The translations under genes were made by a program, and so were the position numbers. Under the pieces are notes generated by a model. The model saw only the letters and a program-made list of their open reading frames with translations, was not told where the DNA came from and searched no databases. Source: Desulfococcaceae bacterium (GTDB lineage: Bacteria; Desulfobacterota; Desulfobacteria; Desulfobacterales; Desulfosalsimonadaceae). From it: a stretch of DNA of 33,667 nucleotides. The stretch lies in the NCBI GenBank assembly GCA_030145385.1, contig JAQYVU010000045.1, positions 1-33,667 on the forward strand, written 5' to 3'. Positions 8,284 through 16,027 of this stretch are shown piece by piece; position 1 is the first letter of the stretch, and each line of letters opens with the position of its first letter.

Positions 8284-8353
8284 GCCATTTGGCTGCATTA
8301 CGCAAAAATCGCGGTAGCCCGGCTACAGCTTCTTTTACGCAAGCCTTGCCAAA
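8284..8353 (-). repeat. Palindrome-centred intergenic repeat, copy C
   Basis: Read on the minus strand it opens TTTGGCAAGGC, continues GCGTAAA, has a perfect inverted centre GTAGCC-G-GGCTAC and closes with GATTTTTGCG and CAGCCAA. The outer modules match copy A at 12569-12647 (TTGGCAAGGC, GCGTAAA, GGATTTTGCG, CCCAA), whereas the centre differs. It begins only a few bases after the serC stop. Confidence 0.55.
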
Positions 8354-8403
8354 GAACAAATCAAATCCGGCATGAAAGCTAAAATACAGGTTATATAGTT
8401 TAA

Positions 8404-8436
8404 AAAGAAGGCTGCCCCTGACGGGCAGCCTTCTTT
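8404..8436 (+). terminator. Intrinsic terminator downstream of serC
   Basis: Perfect 14-bp stem AAAGAAGGCTGCCC (8404-8417) with its complement at 8423-8436, closing a 5-base loop. The A-rich/T-rich ends of the stem supply the U tract in either direction, so it may also stop transcription from the minus-strand lipoprotein gene. Confidence 0.85.
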
Positions 8437-8529
8437 ATGTCTGTATCCAATTGTCGTTAAAAAAACGCTTTTTAAGCAGTTTGATTTTTTTGCTGTAAAC
8501 AGTGAGGACATGGGGTTGCGGGTGACACA

Positions 8530-8637
8530 GGCAACTTGTTGCCGGTGCGCGAAGCGCAAGAGGGCCTCCTAAGAATGAAGAAAGATTCCAAACAATAGCG
8601 GCCCTCCTGTTCCTTCGGAACATGAGCAACGAGTTGC
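8530..8637. repeat. Cluster of four perfect small palindromes
   Basis: Inverted repeats in order: GGCAAC-TT-GTTGCC (8530-8543), GCGC-GAA-GCGC (8547-8557), GTTCC-TTC-GGAAC (8609-8621) and GCAAC-GA-GTTGC (8626-8637), plus GAGGGCC (8560-8566) pairing with GGCCCTC (8600-8606). The first and last share the GCAAC/GTTGC arm. It lies immediately downstream of the lipoprotein stop codon. It looks like a dispersed, structured intergenic element rather than coding sequence. Confidence 0.6.
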
Positions 8638-8661
8638 CCATGCCATCCGTAAAAAATATCA

Positions 8662-9162
8662 TCAATAAACAATGCCATTTTCTTTAATTTGCACATCTAA
8701 GCGCCTAAGATCGCTATTGCTGTTTTGAAAATATCTTAAGCGATCTTCTTTTGTCGTGGCAACGACATATGCTGAAACAGTCGGAACTTCACGACCAGTT
8801 TGATGCCCAATTCTTCTGATCCACAATTCTTCTTTATCTTCATTATATGCTTTAATGATTGTGTCTTTCATTAACCATGATTCATAGCCTTTGATTTTTA
8901 TAATCCCGTCATTGTTAAACTGATAAGTATCATATCCGTCTATTTCAGGCGGAATAATGCCATTTTCTTCATCATGAATTAAATAGATGCGTTCTCTGTT
9001 TGCATCGATAAAGGCATTTGGAATGACAAAGACAACCGTCGGCGCAAACAGCTTTCTAAAAAAAAGAAAAGATGGGGTTTTGGTATGGTTTCCACAACCC
9101 GCAATTCCAATTAAAAAGATGAATGTAAAAATTAGAATCTTTTTCGCTATGGTTTTTTGCAT
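8662..9162 (-). CDS. Hypothetical lipoprotein (166 aa)
   Basis: I do not recognise the family. Residues 1-22 form a lipoprotein signal peptide: charged MQKTIAKK, a hydrophobic run ILIFTFIFLIGIAG, then the lipobox IAGC with Cys23 as predicted acylation site, followed by Gly, so an outer-membrane or periplasm-facing anchor is plausible. The mature part is mixed alpha/beta in appearance, with no Cys pair and no enzyme motif seen. No strong ribosome-binding site precedes the ATG. The gene is AT-richer than its neighbours and flanked on both sides by repeats, which suggests it arrived as part of an accessory insertion between serC and fdhA. Confidence 0.6.
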   Translation of the reverse strand: MQKTIAKKILIFTFIFLIGIAGCGNHTKTPSFLFFRKLFAPTVVFVIPNAFIDANRERIYLIHDEENGIIPPEIDGYDTYQFNNDGIIKIKGYESWLMKDTIIKAYNEDKEELWIRRIGHQTGREVPTVSAYVVATTKEDRLRYFQNSNSDLRRLDVQIKENGIVY

Positions 9163-9770
9163 ATCACTATCATCAACTTAAACTTTATGAAAAAAAATAA
9201 AATTTTATTTTTTATTCAAATACTTGTAATCAATTCTGGTTTTTTCTCCGGACATCGAATCCCATCACAGAGCAGCCGAGAAAAACATTTTTTGCAGATG
9301 AAGGGAGCAAACTGTTTGAGTTTAGCGAGTTTTTGATCCCGTTGCAAAAAAGTGTTGTTAGAGGGTAGCCGAATGCCAAGCTGTAAGGGTGGCCTTTCTT
9401 TTGATTCTTTTCTTTGGCCACGCAAAGAAAAGAATATATTTTCAAACAATTAAATCCAACAGGCCACTAAATCAAATTAATTAAATAAAATTATCATATC
9501 AACTAAAAAACTTACAATTTTTCCACCACCCTTAATATCTTGAAACTAACCCGATAAATATATTATGGTAAAAAGAATAAAATATAAAAGTGCCGGATTC
9601 TCAATCCCATTGACACTGCCCGGATGTTTTAACTTTTGCTCTCACCGTTCGCTTCCAATTATACTCCGGCCATTTAAACTATCAGTAAATAAATTTTTAT
9701 CTGTTTTGCAAAGCCATGTCATCATAATAGCAAAAAATCTCAAACCCTGACATCACAGGAAAAGGCCATC
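9163..9770. other. AT-rich non-coding stretch between lipoprotein gene and fdhA
   Basis: About 600 bases without a convincing gene. 9240-9436 is a repeat-like element (separate entry). 9450-9770 is AT-rich and must carry the fdhA promoter; a TTGACA at 9610-9615 has no good -10 box at proper distance, and no -24/-12 sigma-54 site was found. The 61-codon frame at 9565-9750 has no family features and is not called. Confidence 0.5.
9240..9436 (-). repeat. Dispersed-repeat-like element ending in a 12-bp inverted repeat
   Basis: The sequence contains gagcaaactgtttgag, gagtttttgatcccg and ggtggcctttcttttg and ends with a perfect inverted repeat TTCTTTTCTTTG (9405-9416) and CAAAGAAAAGAA (9423-9434) around a 6-base loop. 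From memory, this text and its translations (frames reading like FSLRGQRKESKER) recur in intergenic regions of many proteobacterial genomes and get called as spurious small proteins. Only one copy is in the window, so its repetitive nature is not shown here. The hairpin could act as a terminator. Confidence 0.5.
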
Positions 9771-12545
9771 ATGGACGATCAAAAAAGAATCAATATTAAT
9801 GGCAATTCTTTTTCTTTTACCACAGGCGAAACCATTTTGACGGTTGCCCAAAGAAATCATATCGACATCCCGACCCTGTGTTATTTAAAAGGGACCACCC
9901 CCACCGGTGCCTGCCGAATGTGCGTGGTAGAGGTAAAAAAAGCAAGAAATCTCCTGCCGGCCTGCTCCACGCCTGCGGAAAGCAACATGGAGGTACAGAC
10001 AGAATCCCAACAAGTTATAGAATCCCGTCGCATGTCCCTTCAGCTGCTCCTGGCATCCGGGAACCACAACTGCGCGGTCCGGGGATCCGACGGCCAAAGC
10101 TGGACCGCTTTTCAGTTAAATGTCCAGCAGCAGGATAACAGCGAGGATCTTTGCCCGGTATGGGGAGACTGTAAGCTCCAGAACCTTGCTTACCGCTACC
10201 AGGTATCCGGGGAAACATTTCCGGCAACTGAAAATAAATATCCCATGGAAACCGTCAATCCGTTTATCGTCAGGGATTTTTCAAGATGCATCCTGTGCGG
10301 ACGATGTGTGCAGGCCTGCAATGAAGTTCAGGTCAACAATGCCATCAGCCTGGGGTATCGGGGGGCGGATGCCAAAATCATTGCTGCCGGTGACCGGCCG
10401 CTCAAGGATTCCGACTGTGTGTTCTGTGGAGAATGTATCCAGGCATGCCCGGTCGGCGCTCTGGTAGAAAAAGATGCCCGCTATGACTGGCGGCCCTGGT
10501 CAAACCGGAAAGTACGGACCACCTGCAGTTACTGCGGCGTGGGCTGTCAGCTTGATTTTCATATTCAGGACAACCGGATTGTTAAAATATCCGGAGCAGA
10601 AGAAACACCGCCCAATTACGGCAGCCTATGCGTTAAGGGTCGATTCGGGTTTCATTTTATCCATTCCGAAGACCGATTGAAAACGCCTTTAATCAAGAAA
10701 AACGGAAACTTTCAGGAAGCCACGTGGGACGAAGCCCTGGACCTGACCGCTAAAAGACTTTTGGAAATCAAGGAGAAAAACGGCCCCGACAGCATTGGCG
10801 TGCTCACCTCAGCCCGGATCACCAATGAAGACAATTACGCAGCCATGAAATTTACCCGCGCGGTTTTAAAAACCAATAACATTGATCATTGCGCCCGGCT
10901 CTGACACAGCTCCACCGTGGCCGGTCTGGCCGCAGCTTTCGGAAGCGGAGCAATGACAAATACCATCGGAGATATTGAAGATGCGGATGTGATCCTGGTG
11001 ACCGGCTCCAATACCACGGAAAATCATCCGGTATTATCAACCTATGTGAAACGGGCGGTTAAATTTAAAAATACCCGGTTAATCGTTATTGATCCCAGAC
11101 GGATCAAACTCACCGAATTTGCCGATTACTGGCTGCGACCGAACCTCGGGACCGACGTGGCATGGATTAACGGGCTCATGCATGTAATCATCGCAGAAAA
11201 TCTTCACAATCAGAAATTCATTGAAACCCGTACCTCTGACTTTGAGGCCTTAAAGGCCATGGTTGAAAAATTCACTCCGGATTATGTAGAATCAATTACC
11301 GGGATTCCAGTACAGCAGATTATTGATGCCGCCCGCCTGTATGCTTCTGCCAAAGCAGGTGCAATCCTATACTGCATGGGGATCACCCAGCACACTACCG
11401 GCACGGATAATGTGAAATCCCTGGCCAACCTGGCCATGCTGTGCGGGAACCTCGGCATCCCGGGCGGCGGAGTGAATCCCTTGAGGGGCCAGAATAACGT
11501 CCAGGGCGCCTGTGATATGGGGGGGCTGCCCAACGTATATACCGGATATCAGAAAGTCACGGATGAAGCAGCGCGAAAAAAAATGGAAAAAGCCTGGGCC
11601 GTGACGAACCTGCCTGACCAGGTCGGCCTGACCGTTACCGAGATGGTGCCCATGGCTCATGACGGAGATATAAAGGCCATGTATATCATCGGGGAAAACC
11701 CGCTGGTCTCTGATCCGGATTTAAATCATGCGGAAAAAAGTTTTTCCAATCTGGATTTTTTAGTGCTTCAGGATATCTTTATGACGGAAACCGCCCAGCT
11801 GGCGGATGTGGTCTTGCCGTCTGCCTGTTTTGCCGAAAAAGACGGAACCTTTTCCAATACCGAACGCCGGGTGCAGCGAGTCCGAAAAGCATTGCAACCA
11901 CCCGGGTCTGCAAAAGACGACTGGGAAATCACCGCTGAAATTGCCAAACGCATGGGATATGATATGGTTTACGATAACAGCGAAGAAATTTTTGAAGAAA
12001 TCGCAAAGGTAACCCCTTCTTATGCCGGGATCACCTATGATCGCATTGAAAGATGCGGAATTCACTGGCCGTGCCCGGACACAAAACACCCCGGCACACC
12101 AATCCTTCACACCGCCCAGTTTACTCATGGCAAAGGGGTTTTCCACGCGATCGATTACATCCCCCCGGCAGAACAGACAGACGACCAATATCCTCTGTAT
12201 CTGACCACCGGACGGGTATTGTATCATTATCACACCGGCACCATGACCCGCCGCACCGAAGGCTTGAATGAGCGGGCACCTGAAAATTTTGTGGAAATAT
12301 CAGCTGCAGACGCAGATAAATATGACTTTAAAGACGGCGATAAAGCAAAAATAGCTTCCCGAAGAGGCGAAATTATCGCAAAATTAAAAATATCGACAAA
12401 AGCAGTCAACGGATCTGTTTTTATACCGTTTCACTTTGCCGAGGCCGCAGCCAACAAGCTGACCAACGCAGCTTTGGACCCGGTCTCCAAAATCCCGGAG
12501 TACAAGGTCTGTGCTGTCAAACTGTCAAAATTGATGGCTTCGTAA
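9771..12545 (+). CDS. fdhA: Selenocysteine-containing formate dehydrogenase, catalytic subunit with NuoG-like N-terminus
   Basis: Oxidises formate to CO2 (or the reverse) at a molybdenum/tungsten bis-pyranopterin site. One frame of 924 residues interrupted only by TGA at 10902-10904, read as Sec378: the context ARL-U-HSSTVAGL is the family active site, and a SECIS hairpin follows. Domains in order: [2Fe-2S] with Cys37, 48, 51, 65; NuoG-type His/Cys cluster (region 99-134); two [4Fe-4S] clusters (Cys173, 176, 179, 183 and 216, 219, 222, 226); the molybdopterin-domain [4Fe-4S] (Cys252, 255, 259, 287); the large catalytic domains; and a C-terminal dinucleotide-binding-like domain from about residue 800. 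There is no Tat signal, so it is cytoplasmic. The NuoG-like head implies electron exchange with NuoEF-type NAD subunits, such as those at 30.3-32.8 kb. AGGAAAAGG ribosome-binding site. The last three sense codons and the stop lie in a repeat. Confidence 0.95.
10902..10933 (+). promoter_or_regulatory. Sec UGA codon and bacterial SECIS hairpin
   Basis: The UGA at 10902-10904 is followed by a hairpin with arms GUGGCC (10917-10922) and GGCCGC (10928-10933), six pairs including one U-G, closing the loop GGUCU (10923-10927). The loop sequence and its distance of 18 bases after UGA equal those of the Escherichia coli fdhF SECIS as I know it. SelB binding here would direct selenocysteine insertion. 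Confidence 0.92.
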
Positions 12546-12681
12546 AAAATCCAACTTCTATTTTCAATTTGGGTTGCGCAAAATCCTTCGTTTCTTCATA
12601 GTACGAAAAGTACGAATCATCATTCAGGATTTACGCGCCTTGCCAATTTTATAAGAATGATGGACTTTTTTCTTTGCCATC
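12533..12681. mobile_element. MITE-like intergenic repeat, copy A, overlapping the fdhA stop codon
   Basis: The 149-base element starts GATGGCTTCGTAAAAAATCC (12533) and ends CTTTTTTCTTTGCCATC (12681); the two 23-base ends are inverted copies matching at 17 of 23 positions. The interior, read on the minus strand, shares a core of about 50 bases with copy B at 21.8 kb (AATCCTGA, TGATGATTCGTACTTTTCG, ACGAAGGAT). The fdhA codons ATG GCT TCG and the TAA stop fall inside the left end. No transposase is present. Confidence 0.6.
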
Positions 12682-12727
12682 TAAATCTGATTTTTTTATC
12701 GTTTCATTGAAATTCAAAAAATAAAAT

Positions 12728-12973
12728 ATGGCATCAGAACACAAATTTTTAAAATTCATCCTGCCTGCCCGGGCGTTTGAAGCCGTGAAAAAGGGTACTA
12801 AACAATGGCTGATCGAATGCAAATGCGGCCACCTGCGCGATTTCTGGGATCTTGGCGGCGTCCGCTATAAGGCCGTTGGGGAGCCAAGACAATACCTCAA
12901 CTGCCCGGAATGCCAAAAGAATACCTGGCACAAAATCCGGGAAAAAACAGAAGCTGAAAAACTACAGGTTTGA
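12728..12973 (+). CDS. Small conserved-looking zinc-ribbon protein (81 aa)
   Basis: Not assigned to a named family. The 81 residues contain CKCGH (about 49-53) and CPEC (79 bases from the end, about residues 69-72), a CxC...CxxC arrangement expected to bind zinc or an Fe-S cluster, set in an aromatic-rich core (WDLGGVRYKAVGEP). No signal peptide or membrane span. Ribosome-binding site is weak. It stands between fdhA and the CDF exporter on the same strand. Composition and the regular cysteine pattern support a real gene; function unknown. Confidence 0.65.
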   Translation: MASEHKFLKFILPARAFEAVKKGTKQWLIECKCGHLRDFWDLGGVRYKAVGEPRQYLNCPECQKNTWHKIREKTEAEKLQV

Positions 12974-13064
12974 ATTATTTTATAAAATGATATAGTCAAT
13001 GCTTTCACGCTACCCTGATCAAGTTAATTTATCTCCAGGCCACAGGAATCTCAAAGACCTGCCA

Positions 13065-14015
13065 ATGATTCATAAACAGCGAAATCACAAAAGTATTCTG
13101 GCCGTATATATCGGTCTGGTTGCCAACTTCTTTCTGGCGGCCTTGAAAACCACCATCGGCATCATGGGCCACAGCCCGGCCCTGCTAGCCGACGGCATCA
13201 ATTCCACCTCGGATGTTGCATACGGTATCGTGGTCAGCGTATTTATGAAACTCTCAAGTAAACCGCCGGATGAAGAGCACCCCTATGGTCACAGCCAGAT
13301 GGAAAGCATTGCAGCGGTTGTCGTGGGTGCGTTTGTAATCACCACCGCCATTGCCATTTTCTGGGATTCCGTAAACAGCGTGTTTGACCTTTATGTTGGA
13401 AAAGAAAATTTCAGCGGCGCTGCCGTTATTGCCCTGTGGGTCGCATTATTTACCGTGGCTGTAAAAATCCTGCTGACAATCTGGACGCTTGCCATCGGCC
13501 GCCAGACCCGAAACACAGCCGTACTGGCATTAGGATTTGATCACCGGAATGACATATTTTCAGCCCTGGCCGCCACTATCGGCATTTCTTTTGGCCGGTT
13601 GGGATACCCCTGGATTGACCCGTTAGCCGGTGCAATCGTATCATTGATTATCCTGCATACGGGCATTGAAATTTTACGGGAATCCACCTCGGATTTAATG
13701 GATACCATTCCGGGGAAAAATCTGGCAAAACAGATTACCGATATCGTGAATCCGATTGCCGGTGTCAGAAAAACAGAAGAGATTCGCGCCCACCGGTTCG
13801 GTCCCTACCTGGTCGCTAATATCACGATCTGTGTTGACGGCCATTTAAATGTAGCCCAAGGGGATGAAATTGCCACACGGGTAGAGAATAAACTGATGGA
13901 AGACATTGAGTTCATGCGCAAGGTACACGTACATTATCATCCAACTGTTCAAGGCTCATTTTCTCCCCGTCATTCATGTGATTTGTCTGATAACACCGAA
14001 GAACCAGGAATATAA
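13065..14015 (+). CDS. Cation diffusion facilitator (CDF) family metal exporter
   Basis: Inner-membrane proton-coupled exporter of divalent metals such as zinc, iron or manganese. Six hydrophobic spans are visible, beginning ILAVYIGLVANFFLAALKTTIGIM. Family motifs: GHSPALLADGINSTSDV in TM2 with the metal-binding Asp pair, EEHPYGHSQMES after TM2, and FDHRNDIFSALAA in TM5 with the His/Asp pair; the C-terminal cytoplasmic domain has HRFGPYLVANITICVDG and a metal-binding-type HVHYHP. Start is uncertain: I use the ATG at 13065, just before the first hydrophobic span; an in-frame ATG at 12999 would add 22 polar residues, and neither has a good ribosome-binding site. Substrate cannot be told from sequence. 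Confidence 0.88.
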   Translation: MIHKQRNHKSILAVYIGLVANFFLAALKTTIGIMGHSPALLADGINSTSDVAYGIVVSVFMKLSSKPPDEEHPYGHSQMESIAAVVVGAFVITTAIAIFWDSVNSVFDLYVGKENFSGAAVIALWVALFTVAVKILLTIWTLAIGRQTRNTAVLALGFDHRNDIFSALAATIGISFGRLGYPWIDPLAGAIVSLIILHTGIEILRESTSDLMDTIPGKNLAKQITDIVNPIAGVRKTEEIRAHRFGPYLVANITICVDGHLNVAQGDEIATRVENKLMEDIEFMRKVHVHYHPTVQGSFSPRHSCDLSDNTEEPGI

Positions 14016-14044
14016 ATAAACGATTGATAATGCGGAGTTCATAA

Positions 14045-14650
14045 ATGACAAATAATTATGCAAAAATCGCACAGGACAATCTTGGTCAACTGTACAGGGA
14101 TTTACCGGTAAATCTGGCTGAAAACCTCCCGGGCAAAAAGGACGGCGACCAATTCATATTTAATGCATTTGGTGAAACCTGCGAAATTACTCCAGACGGG
14201 ATTTTCCTGGCAAATAAAAACCGATCGTCGGTATTTGATATCCTGATCTCTTTGTATGCCTTAAACGCACGGCCGGAAAATTGTGAACTGCTGCCGTTTA
14301 AAGCATTCAAGGAATTCCCGGACAGTATGCCCTATGTGGGTGCCTTTACAACCCACACGGAACAACTGCTGGTCCCGCATGTGGAAAAAATAAAAGCCGG
14401 TTTAGATAACATCAAAGAAGCATTAAACGGTGAAGCTGCTCCACAAGATATGGGTGGAGATTTCAGCATGGTGGTCTATCCGTTGCCCAAAATCGCTCTG
14501 TGCTATATTTTTTATGAACCGGACGAGGATTTCCCCGCTTCCGTTACCTGCCTGTATTCCAATAATTCCCGCTTGTTTCTGCCGGTGGACGGCCTGGCCG
14601 ATGTGGGGGAATATACGTCACGGAAGATCATTGAAATTGTAAGAAAATGA
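14045..14650 (+). CDS. DUF3786 family protein
   Basis: A 201-residue soluble protein resembling DUF3786, a family mostly of Desulfobacterota and other anaerobes, often near corrinoid or Fe-S proteins; its function is not established. Supporting text: GDFSMVVYPLPKIALCYIFYEPDEDFPASVTCLYSNN-type C-terminal half with the acidic DEDFPA turn and FLPVDGLADVG, and an N-terminal half with FNAFGETCEITPDG. No membrane span, and the two Cys are not arranged as a cluster site. It follows the CDF gene by 29 bases on the same strand and may share its transcript. Confidence 0.7.
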   Translation: MTNNYAKIAQDNLGQLYRDLPVNLAENLPGKKDGDQFIFNAFGETCEITPDGIFLANKNRSSVFDILISLYALNARPENCELLPFKAFKEFPDSMPYVGAFTTHTEQLLVPHVEKIKAGLDNIKEALNGEAAPQDMGGDFSMVVYPLPKIALCYIFYEPDEDFPASVTCLYSNNSRLFLPVDGLADVGEYTSRKIIEIVRK

Positions 14651-15212
14651 TACCAAATTAAAAAATCACAACCACTATACCCTCATTTAATGGGACAATC
14701 TCGATCAGGATCAACGATCCCCAGGCAAGACCTATCCGTTTCTACATAAAAAAGACTGTCAATCTCTTAAAAAAATATTTTTTCAAAGCCACAATATATT
14801 GTATCAATTACGACAATCAACTTTTACGTAAAGTTATCGACATGCTGCACCTTAAAAAAATTTTGCAATACTGCAGTTTTGATAGGCATTCTTAAATTCG
14901 TGGTAAGGTCTTCGGAATCTTGATATATCAATATATTACATAAGCGAACGATGATTAAGGTGAACATTAAGAAATCATAAGATGATTACGCTCTAAGTAT
15001 TTAATCTTCAGTCGATTTCGATATAGCCTCCTCCAATAACAGCCACAGATCATCACGTCACCCTGTTACGACTGCTCTATGTTACCAGAAATTATGCCAG
15101 CGATTAATCAGACGAATTCGGTCTCATGGAAAGCAGTTGTAGTCGTTTAATCTGCAAGCACCGAAACTGTTCAAAAAGTTAACCGCCGGCTTTATGTATC
15201 TATCGTGGCTTG
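14651..15212. other. 562-base non-coding region between convergent genes
   Basis: No frame, RNA gene or riboswitch recognised. It contains several AT-rich palindromes: AAAAAATATTTTTT near 14768, AACTTTTACGTAAAGTT (14819-14835) and TTGATATATCAA (14920-14931). An 8-bp inverted repeat ACCGCCGG (15182-15189) and CCGGCGGT (15238-15245) straddles the end of the minus-strand flavoprotein gene and is followed on that strand by a short U run, a weak terminator candidate. It may be decayed DNA. Confidence 0.4.
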
Positions 15213-15947
15213 TTATTTGTTCCAGTAAAGAAACTTACCGGCGGTAAGGCATTTTTCATGCAGGCTGTTGGCACCGGCAAGCCAGGTTTCTTTATCAATA
15301 GGGGTGTACATCACCTGCTCCAGGGTTTCTTTCGAAAACCCACCCTTGCCCGCGAGTTCCTCGCCGGCCTTTTCAATAGCACCTTTTATTCTCTTAACGT
15401 CGCCCGGTAAAAGTTCGTCCATGCCCAGAATGTAACTGCTGGGCCGCAGCACCGCCCCCACGTAAGGAGTCTGGATGTGATCGGCAAACTTTCTGACATG
15501 GTTGTCAACTGCTTCAAAATTTTCCATTTCATAAAATCCGGCCACGCTCAATAATGCAACTTTGGGAAGCGTTTCAAACCGTTTGATGTGACGATAACGG
15601 CCATCGATCATTTCAAACCGGACGTCGATCAGTGGGACGAACCGATCCATAAATGTCTTCATCTGCCCGGTGACGCCATCTGCATAGACAGGTGTAGCAA
15701 GAACCAGATAATCAGCGGCCAGTATCTTTTGATGCACTTCGGCCATACCGTCTTTATGAATACAGAGGTGGTCTTTTGCATAGAAGCAGTGAAGGCATCC
15801 TATACAGTATTTAAGATTCATGGGTTGAAGGTTTACCTGTTCAACCATAGCACCGGCTGATTCACACCCTTTTGTGAAATTGGATATCAGCTGATGGGTC
15901 ATTCCTTTTCCCAGGGTCGGGCTGCCGTTGATAATTAAAATTTTCAT
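15213..15947 (-). CDS. Iron-sulfur flavoprotein (Isf-type NAD(P)H-dependent FMN reductase)
   Basis: Flavodoxin-fold FMN protein that probably transfers electrons singly between a ferredoxin and an acceptor. The N-terminus MKILIINGSPTLGKGMTHQL is the FMN phosphate-binding loop. Cys48, 51, 54 and 62 form CX2CX2CX7C, the compact [4Fe-4S] motif known from the Methanosarcina Isf family (CX2CX2CX4-7C). The LATPVYADGVTGQMKTFMDRF stretch is the conserved flavin/dimer segment. 244 residues, slightly longer than Isf because of a C-terminal helical extension. Strong AGGAG ribosome-binding site. Last gene of the sigma-54-type redox operon, 80 bases after the preceding gene; likely the terminal or entry electron carrier of that set. 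Confidence 0.85.
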   Translation of the reverse strand: MKILIINGSPTLGKGMTHQLISNFTKGCESAGAMVEQVNLQPMNLKYCIGCLHCFYAKDHLCIHKDGMAEVHQKILAADYLVLATPVYADGVTGQMKTFMDRFVPLIDVRFEMIDGRYRHIKRFETLPKVALLSVAGFYEMENFEAVDNHVRKFADHIQTPYVGAVLRPSSYILGMDELLPGDVKRIKGAIEKAGEELAGKGGFSKETLEQVMYTPIDKETWLAGANSLHEKCLTAGKFLYWNK

Positions 15948-16027
15948 ATGTTTTCTCCTGAAAGTGTATTTAATCTGAAACTTGAAATCTCAATCTTGTT
16001 GTTAAATTTTTTTGCAGAACTAATGTT

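Larger units (their letters stand above)
8267..8661. other. Non-coding stretch after serC: repeat element, terminator and palindrome cluster
   Basis: No gene is supported here. Short frames on the minus strand coincide with palindromic repeats and lack family features. The stretch holds a TTGGCAA-type repeat (8284-8353), the serC terminator (8404-8436) and a cluster of perfect small palindromes (8530-8637). Confidence 0.6.

Noticed and set aside
8435-8696. Two overlapping minus-strand frames of about 75 codons after the lipoprotein gene
   Set aside because: They coincide with the palindrome cluster and a likely dispersed repeat; translated palindromes give low-complexity, family-less text.
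9565-9750. 61-codon plus-strand frame before fdhA
   Set aside because: No ribosome-binding site, no domain, AT-rich intergenic context.
10902-10904. Stop codon splitting the formate dehydrogenase into two genes or a pseudogene
   Set aside because: The UGA is in frame, sits at the family's Sec/Cys position and is followed by a well-formed SECIS hairpin, so it is a selenocysteine codon.
11760-12233. 157-codon minus-strand frame inside fdhA
   Set aside because: Overlaps the conserved catalytic domain of fdhA; composition is that of an antisense shadow.
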